Positions 34,393 through 43,511 are shown, numbered from the stretch's first letter. The stretch: 64,000 nucleotides of DNA from Cytophagales bacterium (GCA_020402945.1 JADBYQ010000016.1:46608-110607); one strand, 5' to 3'. The notes: generated from the sequence alone by a model not told the origin. Made by a program: numbers and translations.

Positions 34393-34593
34393 TCACTTTT
34401 TAAAAATATTACTTTCGATCGCCATTTTTTTATACTCCGGCAGTATTCTCTCGTAAAGTGCTTCGTCTACTTTCTTCAGCGAATTCATGAGTCCACCAAT
34501 GCCCGAGTCTTTTAGGCTCACGCGCTGTTTTCTGATTTCCTCCATTTTATTCCGTATAGTGGCTTCCAATTTAATGAGCTCTCGTTCGGTCAT
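34393..34593 (-). CDS. Small coiled-coil-like protein (66 aa)
   Basis: A 66-residue, highly charged protein (MTERELIKLEATIRNKMEEIRKQ at the start), predicted to be helical with heptad-like spacing of Leu and Ile. It has no Cys and no known motif. ATG at 34593. The 170-base gap on its far side toward 34220 shows nothing. Coding is supported by composition and codon usage only. Confidence 0.45.
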   Translation of the reverse strand: MTERELIKLEATIRNKMEEIRKQRVSLKDSGIGGLMNSLKKVDEALYERILPEYKKMAIESNIFKK

Positions 34594-34680
34594 CAGATAA
34601 TATTATGAGGGTAAAGTTAATGATGATTATCTACTTTTTCCGCATCAAAACAAATTTTCATTTTTGCTGTTTCCCAAGTG

Positions 34681-35142
34681 ATGAGAATATACAACCTCCA
34701 GAGAAAGCAGCTATTGCCGATATCATTGACAGAAGCTTGGGATTTTTTTTCTACTCCCAAAAATCTTTCGAAGATCACTCCTAAGCATATGGGGTTTGAA
34801 ATTTTATACGTTTCCGGAGGTGAAAAAGCCTATGCGGGGCAGATTATCAGATACAATGTGAGTGTATTGCCGGGTATTAAACTTCATTGGGTTACTGAGA
34901 TTACCCAAGTAAAAGAGCCCCTTCATTTTATTGACGAGCAGCGCTTCGGGCCTTACGCACTTTGGCACCATCAGCACCATTTCAAAGAGGTAGACGGAGG
35001 AGTAGAAATGACAGACGAAGTGAACTACGCGATAGGCTACGGTTTTATTGGTAGGCTGGCTCACTGGCTTTTTGTTGGCAAAGAGGTAAATCGTATTTTT
35101 GACCATCGCTACCAAGTTTTGGAGCGCCACTTTAAGCGGTAA
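34681..35142 (+). CDS. SRPBCC family protein
   Basis: A 153-residue START/Bet v 1-like (SRPBCC) protein: the start is YNLQRKQLLPISLTEAWDFFSTPKNLSKITP, followed by YVSGGEKAYAGQIIRYNVS and a terminal helix with GFIGRLAHWLFVGKEVNRIFDHRYQVLERHF. The fold binds hydrophobic ligands in a deep pocket. It directly precedes crtZ and overlaps it by one base (TAATG), so a carotenoid-related ligand is possible but unproved. The GTG at 34678 is one codon before the ATG taken here. Confidence 0.85.
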   Translation: MRIYNLQRKQLLPISLTEAWDFFSTPKNLSKITPKHMGFEILYVSGGEKAYAGQIIRYNVSVLPGIKLHWVTEITQVKEPLHFIDEQRFGPYALWHHQHHFKEVDGGVEMTDEVNYAIGYGFIGRLAHWLFVGKEVNRIFDHRYQVLERHFKR

Positions 35143-35636
35143 TGAACGGTCTCTCAATTCTTTTTTGTGCGATAATCATCATCGGCACATTCCTAGCGAT
35201 GGAGGGTGTGGCTTGGTTTTCCCATAAATACATCATGCACGGATTTTTGTGGACATGGCACCGATCACACCACCGCGTACACACGCACACGTTTGAAAGG
35301 AATGATTTGTTTGCGGTCGTGTTCAGTATTCCTGCCATGACGTTGATGGTTATGTCTACCACGCTGTTTCACAGTGTTTATGTTTTCTCCATAGGCATTG
35401 GTATTATTTGCTATGGCATTTTTTATTTTGTTTTTCATGATGTAATTGTTCACCAGCGCATTAAATGGCTTCCCAAAAAAAGAGGAAATTACCTGCAGCG
35501 GATGATTCACGCCCATTACATCCATCACAGCAAGCACACCAAAGAGAATTGTGAAGCGTTCGGGTTTTTGTATGCGCCCAAAAAATTTGAGCCCAAGAAA
35601 TTTGTTTTAAAAAAGGAGCGTACTGAAACGCAGTAA
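35142..35636 (+). CDS. crtZ: Beta-carotene hydroxylase
   Basis: A 164-residue membrane di-iron hydroxylase with the CrtZ histidine boxes: HKYIMH (28-33), HRSHHRVH (40-47), then FHDVIVHQR (near 97-105) and HAHYIHHSKH (near 123-132). It adds 3-hydroxyl groups to the rings of beta-carotene, giving zeaxanthin. It is coupled to the SRPBCC gene before it and followed by the second lycopene cyclase gene after a palindromic repeat. With crtY and crtB/crtI elsewhere in the window the path to zeaxanthin is complete. Confidence 0.93.
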   Translation: MNGLSILFCAIIIIGTFLAMEGVAWFSHKYIMHGFLWTWHRSHHRVHTHTFERNDLFAVVFSIPAMTLMVMSTTLFHSVYVFSIGIGIICYGIFYFVFHDVIVHQRIKWLPKKRGNYLQRMIHAHYIHHSKHTKENCEAFGFLYAPKKFEPKKFVLKKERTETQ

Positions 35637-35650
35637 ACCATAAGCTTTAA

Positions 35651-35702
35651 GCCGCAAGCTACAGGCTGCTAGCTTGTGGCGCGTAGCCTGAGGCGTATAG
35701 CC
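35651..35702. repeat. Dispersed palindromic repeat, copy B
   Basis: Shares a 33-base block with the copy at 13185 (29/33 identical) and shows the same inner pair of arms around AGGCTRCWAGCTT. It sits in the 76-base gap between crtZ and the CrtYcd-type gene. Confidence 0.6.
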
Positions 35703-35712
35703 ATTTAAAGAA

Positions 35713-36420
35713 ATGATCCCAGACATATACCTCTACGCTATCGTTGATTTTCTAACGATCATTTTTCCACTTTTTCTAAGTTTTTTACCGATCAATCCCG
35801 TCTACAAAAAATGGAGAGCGATAGTACCAGCCATTCTAATTCCGGGTATCCTTTTTTTGTTTTGGGATAATTTGTTTGCCTCTTGGGGTATTTGGGGATT
35901 CAATCCGAAATACATCGTTGGCATATATTTCTTTCATCTACCTTTAGAGGAGGTGCTTTGGTTTATATGTATTCCGTATGCCTGTATTTTTTCCTACGAG
36001 GCTGTTAACTATTATTTCAGAGAGGATATACTAAACAAGAAGTCAGTTTTTTTTTCAGTCGTGATTATTTTTTTTCTGGCAGTCGTTGGCTCGTTAAATT
36101 ATGGTAGACTATATACGTCTGTTACTTTCTTTGCGCTTTCGATTTTTCTCTTTTTTGTCCAATGGATTTGGAAACCAATTTTCTTAGGACGGTTCTACTT
36201 AGCGTTCTCTTTTATTTTAATTCCTTTTTTTATTGTGAACGGTGTCTTGACAGGGACAGGTATTGAAGAACCAATCATTTGGTATAACAATGATGAGAAC
36301 CTGGGCATTCGAATCGGCACCATTCCAATTGAGGATATTTTCTATGGCATGCTGCTGGTACTGCTGAATATTAGCCTATTCGAGTTCTTTCAAAAAAAAA
36401 GCGTCAAGACTAATTCCTGA
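35713..36420 (+). CDS. Lycopene cyclase domain protein, CrtYcd type
   Basis: A 235-residue membrane protein with six to seven helices in two homologous halves, the layout of the fused heterodimeric (CrtYc/CrtYd) lycopene cyclases of archaea, actinobacteria and fungi. Motif traces include FFHLPLEEVLWF in the first half (near 75-86) and IGTIPIEDIFYG in the second (near 200-211), each with the acidic pair thought to be catalytic. It would form beta rings on lycopene, duplicating CrtY. It follows crtZ on the same strand. A minus-strand terminator lies inside its last 20 bases. Confidence 0.88.
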   Translation: MIPDIYLYAIVDFLTIIFPLFLSFLPINPVYKKWRAIVPAILIPGILFLFWDNLFASWGIWGFNPKYIVGIYFFHLPLEEVLWFICIPYACIFSYEAVNYYFREDILNKKSVFFSVVIIFFLAVVGSLNYGRLYTSVTFFALSIFLFFVQWIWKPIFLGRFYLAFSFILIPFFIVNGVLTGTGIEEPIIWYNNDENLGIRIGTIPIEDIFYGMLLVLLNISLFEFFQKKSVKTNS

Positions 36421-36423
36421 CGC
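36392..36423 (-). terminator. Minus-strand terminator within the end of the CrtYcd gene
   Basis: Read on the minus strand: GCGTCA, an 11-base loop, TGACGC (36423-36401), then nine T. It terminates the basic protein gene at 36452-36697 and lies across the last codons and stop of the opposite-strand cyclase gene. On the plus strand no T-run follows. Confidence 0.75.
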
Positions 36424-36451
36424 GTTCTAAGTTATTTGGGTGCTTCTCAGA

Positions 36452-36697
36452 TTAGGCAGCTACCGCACCTTTGGTTGATTTTTTAGACTCCACGTTCTTT
36501 TTCATTTTGTTGGTTTTCTTCGAGTCCTTTTTTATTTGCTTGCCTACGACAGCCGCAATTTTCTTCGCGCTGCGCTCGACTAATTTGTCAGTCTTTTTAG
36601 TGGCTTTAGAAACTCCAAGTGTTTGAATAGTTTGGTGTAAAGAGTCAACCAATAAATTTTTTACTTCTTTTTTTCCTTTTAAAATGAGTTTTTCCAT
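36452..36697 (-). CDS. Small lysine-rich basic protein
   Basis: An 81-residue protein, about a third lysine, with the C-terminal half (about 45-81) almost wholly Lys, Ser, Thr, Ala and Asn, like histone H1-type tails found in several Bacteroidota DNA-binding proteins. The N-terminal half is helical. Nucleoid binding is a reasonable guess only. ATG 36697 is preferred to the earlier in-frame ATG 36721. It ends before a good intrinsic terminator. Confidence 0.6.
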   Translation of the reverse strand: MEKLILKGKKEVKNLLVDSLHQTIQTLGVSKATKKTDKLVERSAKKIAAVVGKQIKKDSKKTNKMKKNVESKKSTKGAVAA

Positions 36698-36776
36698 AAC
36701 GTTTTTGGCTTGTGTGAACACGAAAGTAGAATGTTACCCAAATATTACCAAAAAGTTAAAAAAACTTAACATTGGA

Positions 36777-39700
36777 TTACTTTTTCTGCTCAATTCGCTT
36801 GATTTCAGGGTTTTTTCGGATCAATTCAAATTGACTTTGCACTTCTTCTAGTCTTTTTACAGTGAGTTCGTAAACTTCTCCCTGCTGGTCGGTGGGTGGG
36901 GCATCGGCACTAAACACCTGGCTTTCTTTGCCAAGCGCAAGCAAACGCTCCAGCACCTGTGCACCACTTCTAAAAATATCCCATCTCGCACCGGTTTGAT
37001 TAATGTCAAACAACACAGCTTCGAGCTGATAGATTTTTTCTTCCAATGCTGCTGCTTTGCGGTCGCCCTTTTTTGCCAGCAAAACACTTCGCATTTTTTC
37101 CATTTCGTCAATCAGCTGCAGAGCTGTCTTGGTGGCGGTATAGAGTTTTACTCCAAGTGCATACTGCTTCGCCATATGCTCGTCAGTAGATGGCGTGTTG
37201 GGATCTTTTAGTAGAGGCAGCACTTGTTTATATTCTTTTCCATTTGCTTTTAATACAATGGTGTAGTTACCTACCGGAGCCATGGGAGGTGTTAATCCCG
37301 GGCCAATATCCAAATCAGGTATAAACAAATTGCGTTCTCCTTTCTCATCTAATGCTACCCAGTCTTTACCCCGTGGTTTTGTGCGCAACTTGGGCATAGT
37401 GTGTTCTTGCAGTCTCAGGTTCCACCACACCCGTTGGATGCCGGGTTGATTCTTAGCCTTCAATTTCTGAACAAGTTCACCGCTCGAACGGTACACCAAA
37501 AGTTCTACACTGTCTTTTGATTTTTCTTTCAGGTAGTAAGAAATAGCTGCGCCATCAGGTGGATTTTGTCCATTCACAAAGCTCCGATCTGTTTTTATTC
37601 CGTTTACATCTTGAAAACGATAGGTGGGTCGCAGCGAAAATAAATGAGCCTCTCCATTTTTTACTTGCTCGCTAAACTCACGAATGGGTGTGATGTCATC
37701 CAAAATGTAAATGCCTCGTCCATAAGTACCGATCACCAGATCTCTAAAATTCTTTTGGATTTCAATTCCGTAAATAGGAACGGGAGGTAAATTGTTTTTC
37801 AAATGAATCCATTTTTTTCCATCATCGGGTGAAAAATACAAAGACTTGTCGGTGCCCAACCACAAAAGCCCGGCCTGTGCTGGATCTTCTTTGATCTGAT
37901 TCACGAAATTTGAATTAGAAGTGGGCAGATCTATTTTTAGTCGCGTCCATGATTTTCCAAAATCGGTAGTTTTAAAAACATAAGAGCCAAAATCATTGAC
38001 GTGATGCGCGTCTACCGACAGGTAGCAAGTGCCTGCATCAAAATTAGAGGCATCGATATTTCGAATAGTGCTCCACTTGGGTAAGCCTGAAATATTGGCA
38101 GAAACATTTGTCCATGTTTTACCGCCATCTTGTGTTACGTTCACTTGACCATCGTTGCTACCTGTCCACAACACTCCTTCCTTCACAGGAGATTCCGACA
38201 TCGAATACAGCGTGCATCCATCCCAGGTCATTAAATTATCATTGGCAATTCCTCCCGAGTTTTGCTGATGCGTTTTATCATTGGTCGTCAAATCAGGACT
38301 GATCACTTGCCAATTTTGGCCAATGCTATTTGTCTCATGGACAAACTGACTGCCCACCCACACGCGACCTTTCACGTGTTTGGAAAGAACCATCGGAAAA
38401 TTCCAATGCCAACGATACTTTGCATCTGCCGGCTTAGAACCAATTTGCGTTTGTGGCCACACGCGCACATCGCGTGGGTGCATCGTTTTTAAATCAAACA
38501 CATCCAGCCCTCCATCGTAACAGCCACTCCATACTATCGAGTTGTCAAACGGGTCGGGTTGTGCAAATCCACTTTCACAACCGCCTACTCCATGCCATGC
38601 GCCCAATGGAATGTTGTTGCCGCCCAAATATCTACTCGGCCCTCGATAGCTCCATCCGTCTTGTCGATTGGAATATACATTGTAGGGAATCTGATTGTCA
38701 ACGGCCACGTGATACATCTGAGCTATGGGCAGGTTAATATTGCTCCAGGTTTTACCTTCATTGAAGGTCATGTTGAGACAACCATCATGCGCACATAAAA
38801 TACGTTTACCATTCTTGGGATCAAACCACATGTCATGATTATCGCCACCAGGCGCCCACTGATTGAATTTCTTATCGAATGTTTTACCCCCGTCTGTAGT
38901 TTTCATGATGCCTACTGAAATGGTGTAGACGGTGTTTTCATCAGCGGTCGAAACGCGCAATCGCGTATAATAGCCAGCGCGTTGCCCCATGCCGTGGTGT
39001 TGATGCATTAACTTCCAACTGTCTCCGCCATCTTCCGACCGATACAGCCTTGGTTCTTTATCTTCCACCAATGCGTACACCACTTTTGGATTGGAGTAGG
39101 CTACGTCTACCGATGTTTTTCCAACAGGGTGTGTGGGTCCACTTTCTAATCCATTGCGCAGCGGTTGCCACGTCTTACCACCATCTTTGGTGCGATAGAT
39201 GCCGCTGCCTGCGCCACCACTATTTAACTTCCATGTTTTTATTTCCACCTCCCACATCGCTGCATATAACACATCTGGGTTTTGAGGATCAATAGACAAA
39301 TCTGAGCAGCCCGTATTCTCATTCACGAAGAAAACACGCTCCCAATTTTTTCCACCATCTACTGTTTTGTAAACACCACGTTCTTGCTGGGTGCCATGTG
39401 TGTGACCCAGTGATGCGACATAAACGGTGTTCGTATCGGTCGGATGAACAATGACACGGCTGATCCGAAATGTTTTTTCTAAGCCGAGATTTTTCCACGT
39501 CTTCCCCGCGTCAGAAGATTTGTAAACGCCATTGCCCACGGCATGAGCGGGGCGGATCAAAAAAGTTTCACCTGTGCCCGCCCAAATTTGTTTATGGTTG
39601 GAGGGCGCGATAGCTAACGCTCCGATGGACGAATCCTCAGTGTCATCAAAAATCGACTTCCAGGTAGTACCCATGTCTTCAGTTTTCCAAACGCCACCAC

Positions 39701-39878
39701 TAGCGGCACCTGCATACGATACCATCGGGTTTCCTGGTTCACCTACGACCGAAATCATGCGATTGCCGTCAGGCCCAATGAAACGGAATTTGAGATTAGA
39801 AAATGTTTTAGGGTCGAAGGACTGGCAGAATAGTGTTGTGGTTGTAAACCAACACAGTACGACTAGTAAGTATCTCAT
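36777..39878 (-). CDS. Secreted BNR/Asp-box repeat protein (VPS10/sortilin-like propeller)
   Basis: A 1033-residue exported protein: a signal peptide (residues 1-19) and a long beta-propeller region with many Asp-box repeats of the type S.DGGKTW and TEDMGTTW, in the pattern of the VPS10/xyloglucanase-like glycosyl hydrolase annotation. From about residue 750 on, a non-propeller part with a beta domain and a helical tail follows. Enzymatic activity is not shown: I see no catalytic pair. ATG 39878 is chosen over 39902, as it begins directly at the signal peptide. Cargo or substrate is unknown. Confidence 0.85.
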   Translation of the reverse strand: MRYLLVVLCWFTTTTLFCQSFDPKTFSNLKFRFIGPDGNRMISVVGEPGNPMVSYAGAASGGVWKTEDMGTTWKSIFDDTEDSSIGALAIAPSNHKQIWAGTGETFLIRPAHAVGNGVYKSSDAGKTWKNLGLEKTFRISRVIVHPTDTNTVYVASLGHTHGTQQERGVYKTVDGGKNWERVFFVNENTGCSDLSIDPQNPDVLYAAMWEVEIKTWKLNSGGAGSGIYRTKDGGKTWQPLRNGLESGPTHPVGKTSVDVAYSNPKVVYALVEDKEPRLYRSEDGGDSWKLMHQHHGMGQRAGYYTRLRVSTADENTVYTISVGIMKTTDGGKTFDKKFNQWAPGGDNHDMWFDPKNGKRILCAHDGCLNMTFNEGKTWSNINLPIAQMYHVAVDNQIPYNVYSNRQDGWSYRGPSRYLGGNNIPLGAWHGVGGCESGFAQPDPFDNSIVWSGCYDGGLDVFDLKTMHPRDVRVWPQTQIGSKPADAKYRWHWNFPMVLSKHVKGRVWVGSQFVHETNSIGQNWQVISPDLTTNDKTHQQNSGGIANDNLMTWDGCTLYSMSESPVKEGVLWTGSNDGQVNVTQDGGKTWTNVSANISGLPKWSTIRNIDASNFDAGTCYLSVDAHHVNDFGSYVFKTTDFGKSWTRLKIDLPTSNSNFVNQIKEDPAQAGLLWLGTDKSLYFSPDDGKKWIHLKNNLPPVPIYGIEIQKNFRDLVIGTYGRGIYILDDITPIREFSEQVKNGEAHLFSLRPTYRFQDVNGIKTDRSFVNGQNPPDGAAISYYLKEKSKDSVELLVYRSSGELVQKLKAKNQPGIQRVWWNLRLQEHTMPKLRTKPRGKDWVALDEKGERNLFIPDLDIGPGLTPPMAPVGNYTIVLKANGKEYKQVLPLLKDPNTPSTDEHMAKQYALGVKLYTATKTALQLIDEMEKMRSVLLAKKGDRKAAALEEKIYQLEAVLFDINQTGARWDIFRSGAQVLERLLALGKESQVFSADAPPTDQQGEVYELTVKRLEEVQSQFELIRKNPEIKRIEQKK

Positions 39879-39979
39879 GGTTTTTATCGGTTGCTTGAGC
39901 AAAAGATAGAAAAGAGATTTGACTTTTATCTGAACATTTTTAGAGAGCGAATCAGTTTTATTTTAGCGGCAAACCCTTG

Positions 39980-40507
39980 CTATTTACTCGCATAGGATGC
40001 CAAACACTGAAACTCGGGATGGTTAACAATTAATTTGAACCAATACGTGTATTGATCAGGATTTGCTGCCATTTCATTTACCAAATCGGCTATTGAAATA
40101 AATCTCCAATCTTCTACTTCCTCAGCGTTAACACTGGGCACTCCATCATAAATACCCTTGAAGACATAGTCGACTTCGTGCTCAATCAGGTTCTGATCGA
40201 GATTTGTTTGGTACACGAATTTGTAGATAAATTGAGGAGAAAGTTCGATGCCCATTTCATAACGAAGTCGCTTTTTGACCGTCAATTCAATTTCTTCAGT
40301 TGGTGTGGGATGGCTGCAGCAGGCGTTTGTCCATAAGCCTCCGCTATGATATTTTTTCGCTGCCCTTTTCTGAATGAGCATTTCGCCTTGCGAATTAAAA
40401 ACGACTATCGAAAAGGCTCTGTGCAATTGCCCTTTTTCGTGCGCCTCCATTTTTTCCATGATACCGATGGCGTTGTCTTCCTTATCCACAAGTATCACCG
40501 AGTCCAT
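39980..40507 (-). CDS. idi: Isopentenyl-diphosphate delta-isomerase, type I
   Basis: A 175-residue Nudix-fold isomerase that interconverts IPP and DMAPP. The catalytic Cys64 is in WTNACCSHP and the catalytic Glu pair in LIEHEVDYV (Glu110/Glu112); the metal-binding His residues in HRAFS and HSGG are present. It supplies DMAPP for carotenoid synthesis. Its ATG overlaps the crtB stop (TGATG), so it is the third gene of a crtI-crtB-idi operon. ATG 40507 is taken over the TTG one codon before. Confidence 0.93.
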   Translation of the reverse strand: MDSVILVDKEDNAIGIMEKMEAHEKGQLHRAFSIVVFNSQGEMLIQKRAAKKYHSGGLWTNACCSHPTPTEEIELTVKKRLRYEMGIELSPQFIYKFVYQTNLDQNLIEHEVDYVFKGIYDGVPSVNAEEVEDWRFISIADLVNEMAANPDQYTYWFKLIVNHPEFQCLASYASK

Positions 40508-41346
40508 CAAATGAGATTTAGCTGATGTTTGACGTAGGAATAGGCCAGAATCGATAGCTTCCTTCTATTTCTTACCCTGATTCGTTTTGTCAACACCGTG
40601 CTGCTAGATGTATTTTTAATTTTTTCAAATAGTGCTAGGTAATAGACATAGGCAACATAAACGCCAAACCGAGCTGACTTTGGAAGCTGTTTAATGCCTT
40701 CATACCCTTCTTTGAAATCAGCTGCAACATCTTGTTCGATTTGCTTTTTAGTTGATTCATCGAAGCGAGACAAGTCAACACCAGGGAAATAGGTGCGACC
40801 CATTTGATTGTAATCTGCATTCAAATCACGTAGAAAATTGATTTTTTGGAAAGCCGAACCTAACTTCATTGCGGAAGGCTTCAAGCGCTCATACATTTCC
40901 CTATCATTTTTACAAAATACGCGCAATGACATCAGACCTACCACTTCTGCGGAACCTAAGATATATTCATTAATACCTTGTTCATCGTACGAGGTATTCT
41001 TCAAATCCATTTCCATACTTTTCAGGAACTGGTTATAAAGGGCTGGCTCTATTCCGTAAAAATTAACTGTTTTTTGAAAGCTATTTAGAATTGGATTGAG
41101 ACTAATTTTCTCTTCGATGGCTTGGTATGTTTCTGTTTTGAAACGAGAGAGTAGCAATTCTTTATTGTAATCATGGAACGTATCCACTATTTCATCAGCA
41201 AAACGAACAAATCCATAAATCGCATAAATTGGTTCACGAAATTCTTTCTCTAAACATTTAATGCCTAGTGAGAAGGAGGTGCTATAAGCGCGAGTTGTTA
41301 CACGGCTACACTGTGCTGATACCTTATCAAATAATTCCTTACTCAT
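40507..41346 (-). CDS. crtB: Phytoene synthase
   Basis: A 279-residue squalene/phytoene synthase, joining two GGPP into phytoene. The two Asp-rich motifs that bind Mg-diphosphate are DEIVD (51-55) and FLRDLNADYNQMGR (Asp174 and Asp178). The N-terminal YSTSFSLGIK is typical. It is a peripheral membrane enzyme. The gene lies 35 bases after crtI and overlaps idi by one base, on the same strand and in pathway order. Confidence 0.95.
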   Translation of the reverse strand: MSKELFDKVSAQCSRVTTRAYSTSFSLGIKCLEKEFREPIYAIYGFVRFADEIVDTFHDYNKELLLSRFKTETYQAIEEKISLNPILNSFQKTVNFYGIEPALYNQFLKSMEMDLKNTSYDEQGINEYILGSAEVVGLMSLRVFCKNDREMYERLKPSAMKLGSAFQKINFLRDLNADYNQMGRTYFPGVDLSRFDESTKKQIEQDVAADFKEGYEGIKQLPKSARFGVYVAYVYYLALFEKIKNTSSSTVLTKRIRVRNRRKLSILAYSYVKHQLNLI

Positions 41347-41381
41347 GGTCTTCGGTTTTTACGGAGACGTAAACAGCAAAA

Positions 41382-42872
41382 TTAACCATTTTGCTTTGCT
41401 AGTTGATCGTCCGCTTTCATCAATTCGCTGGCTACAACCTGCCCCGAAATCAACGAAGGCGGAACACCAGGACCTGGCACAGTCAATTGTCCCGTATAAA
41501 ACAGGTTTTTAACCTTTTTGTTTATCATGGAGGGCTTGAGGTTGGCCGTTTGAAGAATGGTGTTCGCCAAACCGTAGGCATTTCCTTTAAATGCGTGGTA
41601 GTCAGACACAAAATCTGAATGAGCATAGCTTCTTTTAAAGACAATGTGCTGTCGCCAGCTGTCGCCTGTTAGCTTTTCAATTCGATCCATCATGACATTG
41701 AAATATTTTTCTCGAGTTGTTTCATCGTCTTGCAGACCGGGTGCAACTGGCATCAACAAGAAAATATTTTCATGCCCTTCCGGGGCAACAGAAGGGTCGG
41801 TTTTGGAAGGTACCGATACATAAAATAAGGGATCGGTTGGCCATTGTGGACTAGTATATATTTCCTTGGCGTGCTTACCAAAATCGCGGTCAAAAAATAA
41901 ATTATGATGTAACAGATTTTTGACTTTCTTACAAACGCCCAAATAGTAAATCAAGCTGGAAGGCGCCATCACTCTATTTTGCCAATAGCTTTCAGTGTAC
42001 CTGCGATGTGTTGCTGGCAACAAATTCTGTTCAATATGGTGGTAGTCTCCACCGGCCACCACATAATCAAACTCGTGTTGAATGCCATTCACAACAATGC
42101 TTTGGGCCTTGGTTCCACTTACATTAATCTTTTCTACTTCGCTGTTGAACGCAAATTTCACCCCCAAATCCTCTGCTACCTTTACCATTCCTTCGACAAT
42201 TTTATGCATACCATCCATCGGGTACCAAGTGCCTAATGCCATGTCTGCATAGTTCATTAAGGTGTAGAGTGCCGGAGTTTTATCCGCAGGTGCGCCCAAA
42301 AACAAAACCGGAAATTCCAATAATTGAATAAGCCGAGGATCTTTGAAGTACTTTTTTACGTAGGCTGTAACAGATTCAAAAACATGTAGCTTAAATGCAC
42401 CCTTTAGTAATTCAAGATCAGCAAGTTCCAAAATGGACAATCCAGGTTTGTAAACCAGCTTATTGACTCCAATTTCATATTTGTATTTTCCTTCCTTCAA
42501 AAATTGAGTTAGGTGAACGCTGCTTCCTTTCTCAATACTTTCAAAAAAATCTAATAATGCTTTTTCTCCAGCAGGAATGTCTTTGTGATCGGTCTCGGAA
42601 AAAAATACGCGGTAGGAGGGATCAAGCCGTTTCAGCTCATAGTAATCAGCAGGCGTTTTCCCGAACAAGGCGAAGTACTTTTCAAATACATCCGGCATCC
42701 AGTACCAACTAGGTCCCATGTCAAAAACAAAGCCATCGGTTTCAAACTTACGTGCTCGGCCACCAGCCGATGCATTTTTTTCAAAGACGGTTACATCATA
42801 TTTATTTTTGGCAAGGCACGATGCAGCTGCCAACCCTGCGAATCCTGAACCAATGACTGCTACTTTTTTCAT
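41382..42872 (-). CDS. crtI: Phytoene desaturase
   Basis: A 496-residue FAD-dependent CrtI desaturase. The dinucleotide-binding motif is at the N-terminus (VIGSGFAGLAAASCLA, then GGRARKFETDGFVFDMGPSWYW), and the C-terminal signature TGQLTVPGPGVPPSLISG matches the CrtI family. It introduces double bases into phytoene to give lycopene. ATG 42872 is used; the TTG at 42878 would add two residues. It follows the ECF sigma gene by 75 bases with a hairpin between them, and heads crtB and idi. Confidence 0.94.
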   Translation of the reverse strand: MKKVAVIGSGFAGLAAASCLAKNKYDVTVFEKNASAGGRARKFETDGFVFDMGPSWYWMPDVFEKYFALFGKTPADYYELKRLDPSYRVFFSETDHKDIPAGEKALLDFFESIEKGSSVHLTQFLKEGKYKYEIGVNKLVYKPGLSILELADLELLKGAFKLHVFESVTAYVKKYFKDPRLIQLLEFPVLFLGAPADKTPALYTLMNYADMALGTWYPMDGMHKIVEGMVKVAEDLGVKFAFNSEVEKINVSGTKAQSIVVNGIQHEFDYVVAGGDYHHIEQNLLPATHRRYTESYWQNRVMAPSSLIYYLGVCKKVKNLLHHNLFFDRDFGKHAKEIYTSPQWPTDPLFYVSVPSKTDPSVAPEGHENIFLLMPVAPGLQDDETTREKYFNVMMDRIEKLTGDSWRQHIVFKRSYAHSDFVSDYHAFKGNAYGLANTILQTANLKPSMINKKVKNLFYTGQLTVPGPGVPPSLISGQVVASELMKADDQLAKQNG

Positions 42873-42892
42873 CGTCAATAATACCCCTTAAA

Positions 42893-42921
42893 ACACAAAA
42901 ATCCTTTCAGTGTTGAAAGGA
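42893..42921 (-). terminator. Hairpin terminator between the sigma gene and crtI
   Basis: A perfect 8-bp stem TCCTTTCA (42902-42909) with TGAAAGGA (42914-42921), loop gtgt, is followed on the minus strand by TTTTTGTGTTTT. It may end the sigma transcript partly and set the ratio to crtI; no other promoter for crtI is obvious in the 75-base gap. Confidence 0.65.
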
Positions 42922-42947
42922 CTTTAAAAATGAGAACAGATTTTATC

Positions 42948-43460
42948 CTATTCGTAGCCCGTTAATTTTTTTTGAATCTCTTTGCGGGCATGAAAAATTC
43001 TGTTTTTTACAGTTCCAATCGGAAGTTTCAAATGCTCTGCAATTTCATGGTACTTATAACCTGTCGTGTGCATTTTAAAAGGAATCAACAACTCATCCTT
43101 CACCGAATTGACATTTCTCCACACTTCCTTGAACTCAATGCTACCTTCCGGACGGTTGAAGGTATGAATGTCTTCCACATTCAGGTGGTATAGTTCTTTG
43201 GTACTGTCAGTGGAAGTTCTTTCTCTCTTTGACTTGCGATAATTATTGATGTATGTATTTCGCATGATCGTGAAGAGCCAACCTTTTAGGTTAGTGTCTT
43301 CTCGAAACTTTTTACGGTAGGTTAATGCTTTCAGGATGGTGTCTTGTACTAAATCCAGCGACTCCTCTCTATCACGAGTGAAGCGGTGCGTGAAACTTCT
43401 AAGTGTCGGCCTCATGCTGGCAAGCTGCTGATCGAAGTCAATTGCTGTCATTTTGTTCAT
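42948..43460 (-). CDS. ECF RNA polymerase sigma factor
   Basis: A 170-residue sigma-70-family ECF factor. Region 2 (about residues 15-80) has LDLVQDTILKALTYRKKFR and LKGWLFTIMRNTYINNYRK; region 4 (about 115-165) has YKYHEIAEHLKLPIGTVKNRIFHARKEI, the helix-turn-helix for -35 recognition. No anti-sigma gene adjoins it. Its place between a CarH-type regulator and crtI recalls light-responsive carotenoid control systems, but here control is only inferred. The gene has a well-formed promoter at 43482-43511. ATG 43460 or 43451 may start translation. Confidence 0.9.
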   Translation of the reverse strand: MNKMTAIDFDQQLASMRPTLRSFTHRFTRDREESLDLVQDTILKALTYRKKFREDTNLKGWLFTIMRNTYINNYRKSKRERTSTDSTKELYHLNVEDIHTFNRPEGSIEFKEVWRNVNSVKDELLIPFKMHTTGYKYHEIAEHLKLPIGTVKNRIFHARKEIQKKLTGYE

Positions 43461-43481
43461 TTATTTATGTGAAAAGATGAA

Positions 43482-43511
43482 CAAAATTACTTATTTAAAT
43501 GACTCAGGCAA
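43482..43511 (-). promoter_or_regulatory. Canonical Bacteroidota promoter of the ECF sigma gene
   Basis: On the minus strand TTG (43511-43509), 19 bases, then TAATTTTG (43489-43482): the exact TTG-N19-TAnnTTTG form. It ends 21 bases before the first ATG of the ECF sigma gene. Confidence 0.75.

Noticed and set aside
36857..37111. An 84-codon minus-strand frame inside the BNR-repeat gene
   Set aside because: It is an alternate frame of the same strand within a conserved coding region.
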